A DNA stretch of 64,000 bases, taken from NCBI RefSeq assembly GCF_904848665.1, contig NZ_CAJHCQ010000010.1, positions 1 to 64,000 of the forward strand. Reading direction: 5' to 3'. The notes under the pieces are model-generated. The model was not told the origin of the DNA. It searched no databases and saw only the letters and a program-made list of their open reading frames with translations. Shown here piece after piece: positions 23,151 to 30,897 of this stretch; position 1 is the stretch's first letter; every line of letters starts with the position of its first letter. The translations under genes and the position numbers were made by a program. Source of the DNA: Paraburkholderia hiiakae (lineage in GTDB: Bacteria > Pseudomonadota > Gammaproteobacteria > Burkholderiales > Burkholderiaceae).

Positions 23151-24356
23151 ATGCATAGTGAATCGAAGGATGGTGTTGCCCGGCGCGATTTCATCAAGAC
23201 AGCCGTTGCGCTGGTTGGCGCAACGTCCGCACTGGTCGGGCAAAGCGGAGCCGCGAACGCCCAGGGCACGAACGCACCGGCCGCGACTTCGCCCACTGGC
23301 CGCACTGGAGGAACGCGCTACACCGGCGATGTGATTCAGGGAAAGAAGGTCATCAGTGCACTCGACGTCAATGACCTGGAACGCGGCAAGAAGCATATGT
23401 TTTATTTCCAGGGCGTGCAGATGCCGACGGGGCAGGACTGGTATGTGTCGGTCATCGTCGTTTGCGGCGCGAGGCCGGGCAAACGCGTGGCGCTGATCAG
23501 CGGTGTGCATGGCGACGAAATGAGTCCGGTGCATACGATACAAACCGTGATCGGCCAGCTCGATCCCGCGCAAATGTCGGGTACCGTACTGGCCGTGCTC
23601 GACGTATCGCGCCCCGCGCTCGAAGCGATGGAGCGCAGATGGCCAAATTCAGGAAGAGGCGTCGACCTCATCGACATCAACCGCGAATGGCCAGGCAATG
23701 AGAATGGCGCTAGCGCGCCGAGCCGTCACGCAGGACTGCTGTTCAACCGGCTCCTGCGGCCGAATGCCGACTACGCACTCGATTTTCATACTGGCACGAC
23801 CGGAATGGACCTGACCTCATTCAATCTCGCCAGAATGGAGCTAGCCGAGCCGCGCGCGATGGCGGAGCTCTTTCCGATCGCCCAGATTTTCGACAACCCC
23901 GCGTATCCCACTTTGCTGGCGAACGCGCTAATCAATGTCGGGATCCCGGCGATTACACCCGAAATTGGCTCTGCGCGCGTGTTCGATTTCGACCTGATTC
24001 CATTGTTCGTCGAAGGCACGATGAATGTGCTCAAGCGCTATGGCGTCGTTCCAGGCCCAATGGGTCGCACCGGACGGGATGTCGGGATCTTTGTCGGCAA
24101 TAGCGCGCACACAATCCTGACGACGCATGGCGGTTTCGTCGAATTGCTGGTCAAGCTGAACGACAAGGTCAAGCCGGGGCAAAAAGTGGCGATTCAGCGA
24201 AACACGTTTGGCGAAGTGGTTGCGGAGTATACGACCGAGGTTGCGGGCGAGGTGACAGGGCGCCGCACCGATGCCACGGCAGAGCCTCGCATTCCGATCG
24301 TGATGATTCTCTATCAGAGCCCGGCCAGAGAGAATCCTGAGGACTACTCTGAGTGA
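23151..24356 (+). CDS. Tat-exported succinylglutamate desuccinylase/aspartoacylase-like protein
   Basis: A 401-residue M14-like zinc amidohydrolase. The N-terminus carries a twin-arginine signal (GVARRDFIKTAVALVGATSA, then a cleavage region ANAQG), so the mature enzyme is periplasmic. The catalytic domain shows the zinc motif HxxE in SGVHGDEMSP, an INREWPG segment comparable to the NxR substrate site, and the third ligand His in DFHTGTTGMDLT. A C-terminal beta domain (TTHGGFVELLVKLNDKVKPG) is like the one that closes the active site in the AstE/ASPA family. The substrate is probably an N-acyl amino acid or similar amide, but cannot be named. The start at 23151 is chosen because it places the Tat motif near the N-terminus. 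No close operon partner is visible. Confidence 0.8.
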   Translation: MHSESKDGVARRDFIKTAVALVGATSALVGQSGAANAQGTNAPAATSPTGRTGGTRYTGDVIQGKKVISALDVNDLERGKKHMFYFQGVQMPTGQDWYVSVIVVCGARPGKRVALISGVHGDEMSPVHTIQTVIGQLDPAQMSGTVLAVLDVSRPALEAMERRWPNSGRGVDLIDINREWPGNENGASAPSRHAGLLFNRLLRPNADYALDFHTGTTGMDLTSFNLARMELAEPRAMAELFPIAQIFDNPAYPTLLANALINVGIPAITPEIGSARVFDFDLIPLFVEGTMNVLKRYGVVPGPMGRTGRDVGIFVGNSAHTILTTHGGFVELLVKLNDKVKPGQKVAIQRNTFGEVVAEYTTEVAGEVTGRRTDATAEPRIPIVMILYQSPARENPEDYSE

Positions 24357-24389
24357 TCACGGGCGCCCGCGCGCGAAGGGTCTTCCAAT

Positions 24390-24569
24390 ATGGCCGACTT
24401 TCTGAATCATCTTCGCATATTCGTTCGTGTCGTCAAGGCAGGCTCGTTTACCGCAGCTGTAAAGGAGAACGACTCAACCGCTGCCCAGATTTCTCGCGCC
24501 GTATCGTCGCTGGAAGAGGAGTTGCAGGCGGTCGTATTGCATCGCACTGACCCCTATCCGAAGCGCTAA
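24390..24569 (+). pseudogene. Truncated LysR-family regulator (HTH only)
   Basis: A 59-residue frame reading MADFLNHLRIFVRVVKAGSF, TAAVKENDSTAAQISRAVSS, LEEELQAVVLHRTDPYPKR and stop. This is the helix-turn-helix of a LysR regulator, ending where the wing (normally LF-R-R-L-LTEAG) should be. No effector domain follows in any frame up to 24800. It is therefore a deletion remnant. Residual DNA binding by the fragment is unlikely because dimerisation sequences are missing. The following 230 bases hold no recognisable gene. Confidence 0.65.
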
Positions 24570-24804
24570 CCGAAGACGTCGACGGGTGGACACTGAAGCC
24601 ATTGGGCAGGAAATGAACGCTCATCCATACCCATTGAGGGAATCTGCGACTAACGGTCTGCGGCTTCCGGCGCTGCGAAACGACGTTGGCGGCGGGAGAT
24701 CACGTGCCGCCAGCAAGTCGTCATGCGGACAACGAAGGCCCCAAAGTTCGGGCACGAGGAATGCGGATTGGTTCGCGACGATCTACGGTATGGGGGAGAA
24801 CCTT

Positions 24805-25131
24805 ATGCGAATTCAATCGACTGGATGGTTTCCGCTGGATCGGTATGCGCCGGTTCGGGAGGGATGGTATGAGGTCCGCCTTGTGAGCGGGGATACGGCA
24901 TTTGCGAATTTTGTCACTGGCGAGTGGACCGAAAAGCCGCTACTGGTCTTCACGCACTGGCGCGGCCTGAGTTCAGATCCGGCCAAGTCCGCCGAAGTCG
25001 AGACGATCGATGCGGCAGCGACGGCAGCCGTAGGCGTACGTGCAGTGTGGAACGCGTTCTTTCCTGGACTGGGCGACGAGCAGCATAAGCCGCTCGACGC
25101 GACTCACGACGCACCGGCGCACGACAAGTGA
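24805..25131 (+). CDS. Small hypothetical protein (108 aa)
   Basis: A 108-residue protein starting MRIQSTGWFPLDRYAPVREG at ATG 24805, which has GGGGGAG 7 nt upstream. An in-frame ATG 15 nt earlier overlaps that ribosome site and is less likely. The N-terminal 55 residues look like a small beta-rich domain (WYEVRLVSGDTAFANFVTGE, WTEKPLLVFTHWRGLS); the C-terminal half is Ala-rich and probably flexible. No signal peptide or membrane segment is seen. The gene is flanked by a LysR remnant and the convergent IclR gene. The type is common among small Burkholderia proteins of unknown function, and no function is proposed. Confidence 0.6.
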   Translation: MRIQSTGWFPLDRYAPVREGWYEVRLVSGDTAFANFVTGEWTEKPLLVFTHWRGLSSDPAKSAEVETIDAAATAAVGVRAVWNAFFPGLGDEQHKPLDATHDAPAHDK

Positions 25132-25205
25132 CGCTGTGCGTTGCGGTGCGACATGTCCCACGTGCGATGCCGACGGACGGTCCAACGGCGTCGCATCGAC
25201 GCGCC

Positions 25206-25991
25206 TCATCCCTTGCCAAGAGGCGGCCGGCTGGGGAATCCCGCCATATTGCTCAATTGGGCCAGTTCATTGGCCGCCTCGCGCAGGAGTACCGAGTATT
25301 CGTGAATCTTCTCGGCAGTCAGCCGTACCCGCGGACCGGCCAGGCTGATGACGCCGACGCAGCGCGAGCCGCTAACCACGGGTGCCGCCACCGCTGCCAT
25401 GCGTGGAGCAAACACCTCGTCGATCATCGCGTAGCCGCGCACGCGCGCAGCGTGCAGGAATCCCAGCAGCGCTTTGAGCGTCGTCGGCGCATTGGGTCCG
25501 AACTCATTCGGCTGTCCGAAGCCCTGCTTTAAAACCAATGCGACCGCCTGTTCGTCGGTCATTGTCATGAGCCACGCGTGCCCGGTCGACGTGCATGAAA
25601 GTCGTGCTGCGTGGCCCATGTCGGGATCGTAGCGAAAGCCAACGCGCTGGCCGTCCGCCTTACCCACCCAGATAATCGCTTCGCCGTCGACCAGCGACAG
25701 CCGCGCCAGCTCACCGGTCTGCGCGGCGACGCGTTCGATGATCGGCTGGGCGATATCCGCGATGCCCGTCAGGCTCAGGAATTCGAGTCCGTTCGACGTC
25801 ATGCGCATTGTCAGGATGTAGCGGCTGTGATCGACCAGTTGCCGGACATACCCGCTTTCGACGAGTTCGGCGAGCACGCGGTGACACGTACTGCGCGGCA
25901 GGGACAAAGCGTCGGCAATGGCCACAAGGCCTGTGCCTTCGCCTTGCGACGCCAGAAAATCAAGAATTCTCAGGCCATTTCTTAGCGACAT
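25206..25991 (-). CDS. IclR-family regulator of the adjacent transporter/dehydroquinase genes
   Basis: A 261-residue IclR-type regulator. The winged HTH (MSLRNGLRILDFLASQGEGT, LSLPRSTCHRVLAELVESGY) is followed by a GAF-like effector domain (AQPIIERVAAQTGELARLSL, GFRYDPDMGHAARLSCTSTG, AWL). The conserved GYAMIDEVFAPRMAAVAAPV region and the closing helices EYSVLLREAANELAQL are typical. The start at 25991 places the HTH at the N-terminus; longer starts add no conserved sequence. It is divergent from the MHS transporter and dehydroquinase genes, and a perfect GTTCCG-N3-CGGAAC palindrome lies between them. That makes it the likely repressor or activator of those genes, probably responding to quinate, shikimate or dehydroshikimate-type compounds. 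Confidence 0.88.
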   Translation of the reverse strand: MSLRNGLRILDFLASQGEGTGLVAIADALSLPRSTCHRVLAELVESGYVRQLVDHSRYILTMRMTSNGLEFLSLTGIADIAQPIIERVAAQTGELARLSLVDGEAIIWVGKADGQRVGFRYDPDMGHAARLSCTSTGHAWLMTMTDEQAVALVLKQGFGQPNEFGPNAPTTLKALLGFLHAARVRGYAMIDEVFAPRMAAVAAPVVSGSRCVGVISLAGPRVRLTAEKIHEYSVLLREAANELAQLSNMAGFPSRPPLGKG

Positions 25992-26021
25992 CTTTCGCTT
26001 TATTTCACAATATAAAATGCA

Positions 26022-26036
26022 GTTCCGGTGCGGAAC
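26022..26036. promoter_or_regulatory. Candidate IclR operator
   Basis: GTTCCG-GTG-CGGAAC is a perfect 6-3-6 inverted repeat, 30 nt upstream of the IclR start and 83 nt upstream of the transporter start. IclR-family proteins commonly bind short inverted repeats of this spacing. Binding here would affect both divergent promoters. Confidence 0.6.
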
Positions 26037-26119
26037 GCTCCGCCTTCGCAGCGCAAACAATAGCATCTGTTCGTCGCCAGAAACGAACGTTTCGACATAT
26101 AGGGAATTGAGGAGACAAC

Positions 26120-27463
26120 ATGTCATTTTTCGCTCAATCTGACCTTGCCGCGGAAGAACGGTCCGCGCAAGCTCACTTGATGGCGCGTCGGGCGGTAGCG
26201 GGCGCAACCGTCGGTACGGCACTCGAATGGTTCGACTTCGCGTTGTATGGCGTGGTCGCGGCCACCATTTTTCCCAAGCTGTTTTTCCCGTCGCTCGACC
26301 CGACCGCCTCGCTGCTCGCGTCGCTGGCAAGTTTCTGGGCAGGGCTGGCAGCACGCCCGCTCGGCGCGGTGATTTGCGGGATTCTCGGTGACCGTTGGGG
26401 ACGCCGCAAACTGATGCTGATCACCGTGTCGGTGATGGGCGCGTCGTCGTTCCTGATGGGGCTGCTGCCCACTTACCACCAGGTTGGCATCCTCGCACCA
26501 ACGCTACTGGTGTCGCTGCGCATCATTCAGGGCTTCGCATTGGGCGGCGAATCGACGGGCGCGCAACTGATGGCGGTGGAGCATGCGTCTGCGAACCGAC
26601 GTGGCTGGTATTCGGGCCTGCTTGGCATTTGCTCGCCGCTCAGCCAGATTCTTGCCAATTTCTCGCTCTTTACACTGGCCGCGTTGCTTTCGTCGGACGA
26701 CTTCGATTCCTGGGGATGGCGAGTCCCGTTCCTGGCAAGCTTCGTCCTGGTGCTACTGGGCATCTACATCCGCAGAAAGGTTAGCGAGACCCCTGCCTTC
26801 GAGTCGCTCAAGAAGGGTGGCACTTCCGCACGCGCTGCCAATCCGCTTGGCGCCGTCTTCAAATATCACTGGCGTACCGCGCTTCGCCTCACGTTGTTCT
26901 TCTGTGGCCCGGCTGCACTGTTTTATTTGATCGTGGTTTTCTCACTCAGCTACCTGACGAAACACCTCGGTGTACCCAAGCAGACCGGTTTCATGCTGTT
27001 GATGGTCGCGAATGTCTGTGCCATCGTGGGCGCGCTGGCGGGCGGCTACCTGAGCGATCGGCTCGGACGCAAACGTGCGCTGATGATCGGCTCGTTGTGC
27101 ACACTCATCTGCTGCCTGATCTATTTTCCGATTCTCAACCAGAACTCGATCGCCATGACAATGGCCGTGATGGGCGCGTTTCTCGGTTTCACTCAGTTCC
27201 AAAGTGGCATCCAGCCGGTCTGGTTCGCCGAGTCCTTTCCGACCGAGGCGCGCTACACAGGGTCGGCACTGGCGTACTCGGGAGCCAACCTGCTCACCGG
27301 CGGCCCGATGCCGATTGTCGCCGTGGCGCTGCTCAATGCCTTTCACGGTTCTCCGTGGGCCATCGTAGCCGTATGCGGCTCGCTGAACCTGCTCTCCTTC
27401 CTCATGATCGCGGTATCCCGGGAAACCAAAGGCACCGCCCTGGAACACTCCTCTACGCATTGA
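26120..27463 (+). CDS. MHS-family MFS symporter, probably for shikimate/quinate-like acids
   Basis: A 447-residue inner-membrane transporter of the metabolite:H+ symporter (MHS) branch of the major facilitator superfamily (ShiA, KgtP, ProP relatives). It has twelve hydrophobic helices, the family signature near the N-terminus (GTALEWFDFALYGVVAATIF), the loop 2-3 motif GDRWGRRKLM and its repeat SDRLGRKRAL. Also typical is the helix-4 segment RIIQGFALGGESTGAQLM. It is followed after 4 nt by a type II dehydroquinase gene and is divergent from an IclR regulator. Uptake of quinate, shikimate or a related hydroaromatic acid is therefore the most economical reading; substrate specificity cannot be read directly. 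Confidence 0.85.
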   Translation: MSFFAQSDLAAEERSAQAHLMARRAVAGATVGTALEWFDFALYGVVAATIFPKLFFPSLDPTASLLASLASFWAGLAARPLGAVICGILGDRWGRRKLMLITVSVMGASSFLMGLLPTYHQVGILAPTLLVSLRIIQGFALGGESTGAQLMAVEHASANRRGWYSGLLGICSPLSQILANFSLFTLAALLSSDDFDSWGWRVPFLASFVLVLLGIYIRRKVSETPAFESLKKGGTSARAANPLGAVFKYHWRTALRLTLFFCGPAALFYLIVVFSLSYLTKHLGVPKQTGFMLLMVANVCAIVGALAGGYLSDRLGRKRALMIGSLCTLICCLIYFPILNQNSIAMTMAVMGAFLGFTQFQSGIQPVWFAESFPTEARYTGSALAYSGANLLTGGPMPIVAVALLNAFHGSPWAIVAVCGSLNLLSFLMIAVSRETKGTALEHSSTH

Positions 27464-27467
27464 AACC

Positions 27468-27914
27468 ATGACTCGCAAACTCTACATCCTCAATGGCTCC
27501 AATCTGAACATGCTGGGCGCAAGGGAGCCTCACATTTATGGCACGACCACTCTTAAGGATATCGAACAAAATTGCCTCGCGCTGGCCGAGGCGCTCAAAT
27601 TCGATTGCGTATTTCGCCAGACCAACAGCGAAAGCCAACTAATCGACTGGATCCAGGAAGCGTTCCTGCAGGACGCCGCGCTGATCATCAATCCGGCCGG
27701 CTTTTCGTTCGGTCGGATTCCGGTGCTCGATGCGGTCAAGCTCATCCGCCGCCCGGTAGTGGAATTGCATATCACCAACATCCACCGGCGTACCGAAGAA
27801 TATCGCCACTCGTCGATCTCCGTGGCCGCTACGGCGGTGATCTGTGGGGCAGGAGCGAACGGGTATTTGCTAGCGATGCGCGCAATGGACGATCTGTGGG
27901 GCAACCAGACTTAA
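27468..27914 (+). CDS. aroQ: Type II 3-dehydroquinate dehydratase (catabolic-type context)
   Basis: A 148-residue protein of the dodecameric type II dehydroquinase family, interconverting 3-dehydroquinate and 3-dehydroshikimate. Recognisable motifs are LNGSNLNMLGAREPHIYG with the catalytic Tyr at its end, FRQTNSESQLIDWIQEA, the active-site loop INPAGFSFGRIPVLDAV, and VELHITNIHRRTEEYRHSS with the catalytic His and Arg. The loop differs from the usual biosynthetic NPGA(Y/L)THTS sequence, as often seen in copies tied to quinate or shikimate degradation. It starts 4 nt after the MHS transporter, so the two are co-translated. With the IclR regulator this forms a small hydroaromatic uptake and dehydration unit. 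A separate biosynthetic copy is expected elsewhere. Confidence 0.9.
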   Translation: MTRKLYILNGSNLNMLGAREPHIYGTTTLKDIEQNCLALAEALKFDCVFRQTNSESQLIDWIQEAFLQDAALIINPAGFSFGRIPVLDAVKLIRRPVVELHITNIHRRTEEYRHSSISVAATAVICGAGANGYLLAMRAMDDLWGNQT

Positions 27915-27923
27915 GCCTGCCCC

Positions 27924-27950
27924 TCGCGTGGCCGCTGCGTGACCACGCGA
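27924..27950 (+). terminator. Hairpin after aroQ
   Basis: TCGCGTGG (27924-27931) pairs with CCACGCGA (27943-27950) around an 11-nt loop, 9 nt past the aroQ stop. No T run follows. It is likely the 3' end structure of the transporter-aroQ transcript. Confidence 0.5.
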
Positions 27951-28011
27951 TACCGCAGAGGTCATGAGACGCAGATTCGCCGCGAAGCGGTTTTGTGCCG
28001 TGACGTTTTTT

Positions 28012-28644
28012 TCACTCCTCAAACTGACCGTATGGTTGCTGACGCTTTATGTAAGCGCGTCGATACAGAATCGACCAGGCCGTCAGTCCGGCATAAGTCC
28101 CATATCTGATCACCGTGGAGAGTCGATCGACGTCGTGACCGGCAACATACCCGACGATATAGACCCGGATAGCGTTTTCGCCGACCAGGCCGATTCCCCA
28201 GACAGCAGTCATTAGCCGGATCGATCTCGCGAGTGCCGGGCGCGACTGCCACATCTCGTCGAATTCCCGTTCGCGTCCTTGGCGCTCTCGCGCCAGCGTC
28301 GATCTCGCGAGATAGAACACGAGAGGGCGCTTGACCATCAAAGACAGGAGAAAAAGCACGCCGACGATGCCACCCACCAGGGGTTCACGTGCTTCGCGCA
28401 GCCATCGACCAGCCGGGGAAGTTAGCAAAACTAGCGACATGGCGAGGCTCGCAAGTACGATTGCGCTCAACGCATCGAAGTGGCGAAAACGCGCGAAATC
28501 GAAAGTGATCCAGGCCAGCAACGGTATGCTCGACGCCATCAGCGCGCCGGGTAGCCCCCAGTTGGGAAGTGCCATCCGGTAAGCCAAAGCAGGCAATGCC
28601 ACGTTGACAACGAATGCCAGAACGTACCGGGCCGAGGGAATCAT
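28012..28644 (-). CDS. VC0807-like integral membrane protein
   Basis: A 210-residue membrane protein with about six hydrophobic helices: YVLAFVVNVALPALAYRMAL, GALMASSIPLLAWITFDFAR, ALSAIVLASLAMSLVLL, PLVGGIVGVLFLLSLMVKRP, and a C-terminal pair around GIGLVGENAIRVYIVGYVAG. The central motif (REPLVGG...KRPLVFYLAR) is characteristic of the VC0807 family of unknown function, whose members have six helices and this RPL-YYLAR segment. The start at 28644 (MIPSARYV) puts the first helix directly at the N-terminus; longer frames add low-complexity sequence. It is convergent with the dehydroquinase gene. Role unknown; the fold hints at a small transporter or membrane sensor. Confidence 0.75.
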   Translation of the reverse strand: MIPSARYVLAFVVNVALPALAYRMALPNWGLPGALMASSIPLLAWITFDFARFRHFDALSAIVLASLAMSLVLLTSPAGRWLREAREPLVGGIVGVLFLLSLMVKRPLVFYLARSTLARERQGREREFDEMWQSRPALARSIRLMTAVWGIGLVGENAIRVYIVGYVAGHDVDRLSTVIRYGTYAGLTAWSILYRRAYIKRQQPYGQFEE

Positions 28645-28825
28645 CTTGAACGCATGGAGTTTGGCGCGGGCCAATAGCGGCGCGACGTGGACGTCCGAAT
28701 GTCCGAGGCACCATACCACCAACGGGTGGTTCCGGGCCGCACTGCGACCCACGATCGGGCGCGACGACCGCCTCGAGCCGGCGTTTCATGCAGGAGGCGT
28801 ATACCGCCCCCAAGTGGTGTGGCGG

Positions 28826-29368
28826 CTATTCGCTTGCTGAAGCCGAGCGACGACTATCCAGATCCTTCAGTGACGGAAACGCGATCTGGTCCCATGAGCG
28901 TAAGCCGTTCGACTTGAAGACCATCTTTCGTCTAACGAAAATCTCGAATGTGGGCGTGATCAGCTTCAACTTGTCGGCGCGCTGCCGCCGCTCAAAAAGC
29001 CATTGGACATCCGGCGGATAGTTGTCGACCGTTTCGGGAAATGCAATGGCCTCGCGTTCCACAATAAAAAGGTGCACGTCTGGATGCGTCTTGGCCCACG
29101 ATTCAAAATCGCCTTTGCCACCCAATGAACCTTCCCAGCGTCGGCAGAAAACGCAATCCTTTGCCGTATGCACGATCAGATTAATGGGTTCTCCCTTTTG
29201 GACTTTGGCCTCGCGAATTCGATCGGCCCAGTTGACTTTCGTTTGTGGTTCGGTAGTGCTCGTGTCTGGCTCGTCGTCTGCCACGCAGACGTTCGGCAAA
29301 ACAAGGGTCAACGACAATAATGCCAAAGCAAAGCACGCGGAGAGGCGGACTGACCAGTGATGTGTCAT
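28826..29368 (-). CDS. Exported thioredoxin-fold protein with a CVFC motif
   Basis: A 180-residue protein with a clear signal peptide (MTHHWSVRLSACFALALLSL, TLVLPNVCVA) and a mature domain that fits a thioredoxin-like fold. The first strand is PINLIVHTAKDCVFCRRWEG, with the CxxC pair at CVFC. Later come VHLFIVEREAIAFPETVDNYP, with a proline-containing loop, and LKLITPTFEIFVRRKMVF, where TPTF may be the cis-proline turn. The mature protein is periplasmic and acidic at its start (ADDEPDTSTTEP). Likely a thiol-disulfide enzyme or a heme/copper maturation factor, but no partner gene is adjacent to decide. The VC0807-like gene follows on the same strand. Confidence 0.7.
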   Translation of the reverse strand: MTHHWSVRLSACFALALLSLTLVLPNVCVADDEPDTSTTEPQTKVNWADRIREAKVQKGEPINLIVHTAKDCVFCRRWEGSLGGKGDFESWAKTHPDVHLFIVEREAIAFPETVDNYPPDVQWLFERRQRADKLKLITPTFEIFVRRKMVFKSNGLRSWDQIAFPSLKDLDSRRSASASE

Positions 29369-29706
29369 TTTCGTGCTCCGGCTAGGGAAAACCTGTGTCG
29401 ATTGACGAAGGGAGACGGGCCATCACAAGGTTAGTGCAGCGACCGCAAAGACTCTGTGGCGTTACGCGCACTTCAAGGCGACGTAAGAGCAACTTTGCGC
29501 CTTCGATCCACATAGCCCTCGCGCTTTGAATCCCACTCCGGCGACCTTCAGGTGCGTCGAATGTCTCAACGCAATCGGAGTGTCGACGCTGTTCGCGACA
29601 CGTTCGTCTGATGGTTTCTGGCCGAGCCGAGACGAACCGCGCTGAAAGGTTTCGCCGTCGTCTCAGCCGGTACAATTCGGCAAAAATCCTGTCGATGCGT
29701 GATCCA
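29369..29706. other. Intergenic stretch without recognisable gene
   Basis: 338 bases between the divergent thioredoxin-fold and hydrolase genes. Several open frames cross it, but none has protein-like composition. No clear promoter, hairpin or RNA is visible apart from the ribosome-site region of the hydrolase. Confidence 0.4.
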
Positions 29707-30714
29707 ATGACCGACCTCAACCGATTTCTGGCGGAAACGACGGCCAGCGGCAAGATTCCTGGCGTGTCGCTTGCCGCTCTTCGCGCGGGGACGAGAAGTG
29801 CCGAGTTTTACTTCGGCGTTCGCGGTGCGCATGACCGCGCCGGTGTCGATGCGGCGACCGTCTTTGAGGCAGCGTCACTCACCAAACCGCTGGTCGCCTA
29901 CATCGCGCTCCAGCTTTCCGAAGAAGGGCTGCTGGATCTGCAAAAACCCCTGTTCGACATCTGTGGAGAGTACGTACCCGGCGACTCGAATTCTCAGCGG
30001 ATAACGGCCTTTCATGTGCTGACACACACGAGCGGTCTGCCCAATATTGTCCGCGATAAAGCTCCGCTTCGCACCTATTTCATCCCCGGCGAGCGATTCA
30101 GCTACGGCAGCAGCGCGTTTGCCTGGCTTCAGCGCGCAATGGAGGCCGTAAGCGCACGCACACTGGAAATGTTGGCGCGAGAGCGCGTCTTCGAGCCGTT
30201 GGGCATGCACCATTCGAGCCTGGAGTGGCAGGAGCGCTTCGCGGTCAACCATGCACAGGGCCAAGAATGGGAAGGCCAACCGGTGCCCAAGCGTTACATG
30301 CGAACGGCGCAGGCCTCGTGGTCGCTTTTGACGACGGCATCCGACTACATCGGCTTCGTTCAGCATGTACTGGCTCGCCGAGGCTTGGCGGCCGAGAGCT
30401 ACGATCAATGGTTCGTGCCGCGCATCAATACGCGCAAAGGCGACGACGCCGAGGACCTCATAGGTCAGAACCCGCCTGATCTGAACGTTGCCTGGGGATT
30501 GGGTTGGGGCCTCGAACCCTCCCAAGGTTGCTTCTTTCATTGGGGAAACAATCCGGGATTCAGGGCACTTGTTCTCGCCAATCGTGCGACGCAGGATGCG
30601 GTCGTCTGGTTCGCCAATTCGGCCCGAGGCATGAGACTGGTCCATACAGTCGTCCCAGAAGTTGTTCCCGGCGAGCATCCCGCCGTCGAATGGCTTCGGA
30701 TCGGTCGCTTGTGA
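29707..30714 (+). CDS. Class C beta-lactamase-fold serine hydrolase
   Basis: A 335-residue protein of the serine beta-lactamase/penicillin-binding superfamily (esterase EstB/D-aminopeptidase-like branch). The SxxK motif is S57-L-T-K60 in EAASLTKPLVAY; the tyrosine motif is YGS in GERFSYGSSAFAWLQ; a HTSGLP segment follows the helix, and the C-terminal W-G-G-type motif is CFFHWGNNPGFRALVL. No signal peptide is seen, so it is probably a cytoplasmic esterase, amidase or peptidase rather than a beta-lactamase for antibiotic resistance. ATG 29707 is preferred over ATG 29695 because it starts right before the fold (MTDLNRFLAE). It appears monocistronic. Substrate unknown. Confidence 0.8.
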   Translation: MTDLNRFLAETTASGKIPGVSLAALRAGTRSAEFYFGVRGAHDRAGVDAATVFEAASLTKPLVAYIALQLSEEGLLDLQKPLFDICGEYVPGDSNSQRITAFHVLTHTSGLPNIVRDKAPLRTYFIPGERFSYGSSAFAWLQRAMEAVSARTLEMLARERVFEPLGMHHSSLEWQERFAVNHAQGQEWEGQPVPKRYMRTAQASWSLLTTASDYIGFVQHVLARRGLAAESYDQWFVPRINTRKGDDAEDLIGQNPPDLNVAWGLGWGLEPSQGCFFHWGNNPGFRALVLANRATQDAVVWFANSARGMRLVHTVVPEVVPGEHPAVEWLRIGRL

Positions 30715-30897
30715 TGCAGCGTCACGGGCGTTGAACGTTTAGCTTTCGGCCGCACGAATATGAATGCCTTCGCGCGAATTCGTCATGCCGTCATGCTATC
30801 GAGCGCCATATGAATATTCCAATATCTTGGTTGAATGCGCGGCGTCGAGGCAGAAGAATCGAAGTTCGAATCGTTCGAGCCACAGACGCATACGTAT

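Noticed and set aside
28780..29021. Plus-strand frame starting MQEAYTAPKWCGGYSL
   Set aside because: It overlaps the 3' end of the thioredoxin-fold gene on the other strand and loses protein-like composition within about 30 codons.
29707..30714. Antibiotic-resistance beta-lactamase
   Set aside because: SxxK and Tyr motifs are present but there is no signal peptide and the sequence fits the esterase/peptidase branch better.
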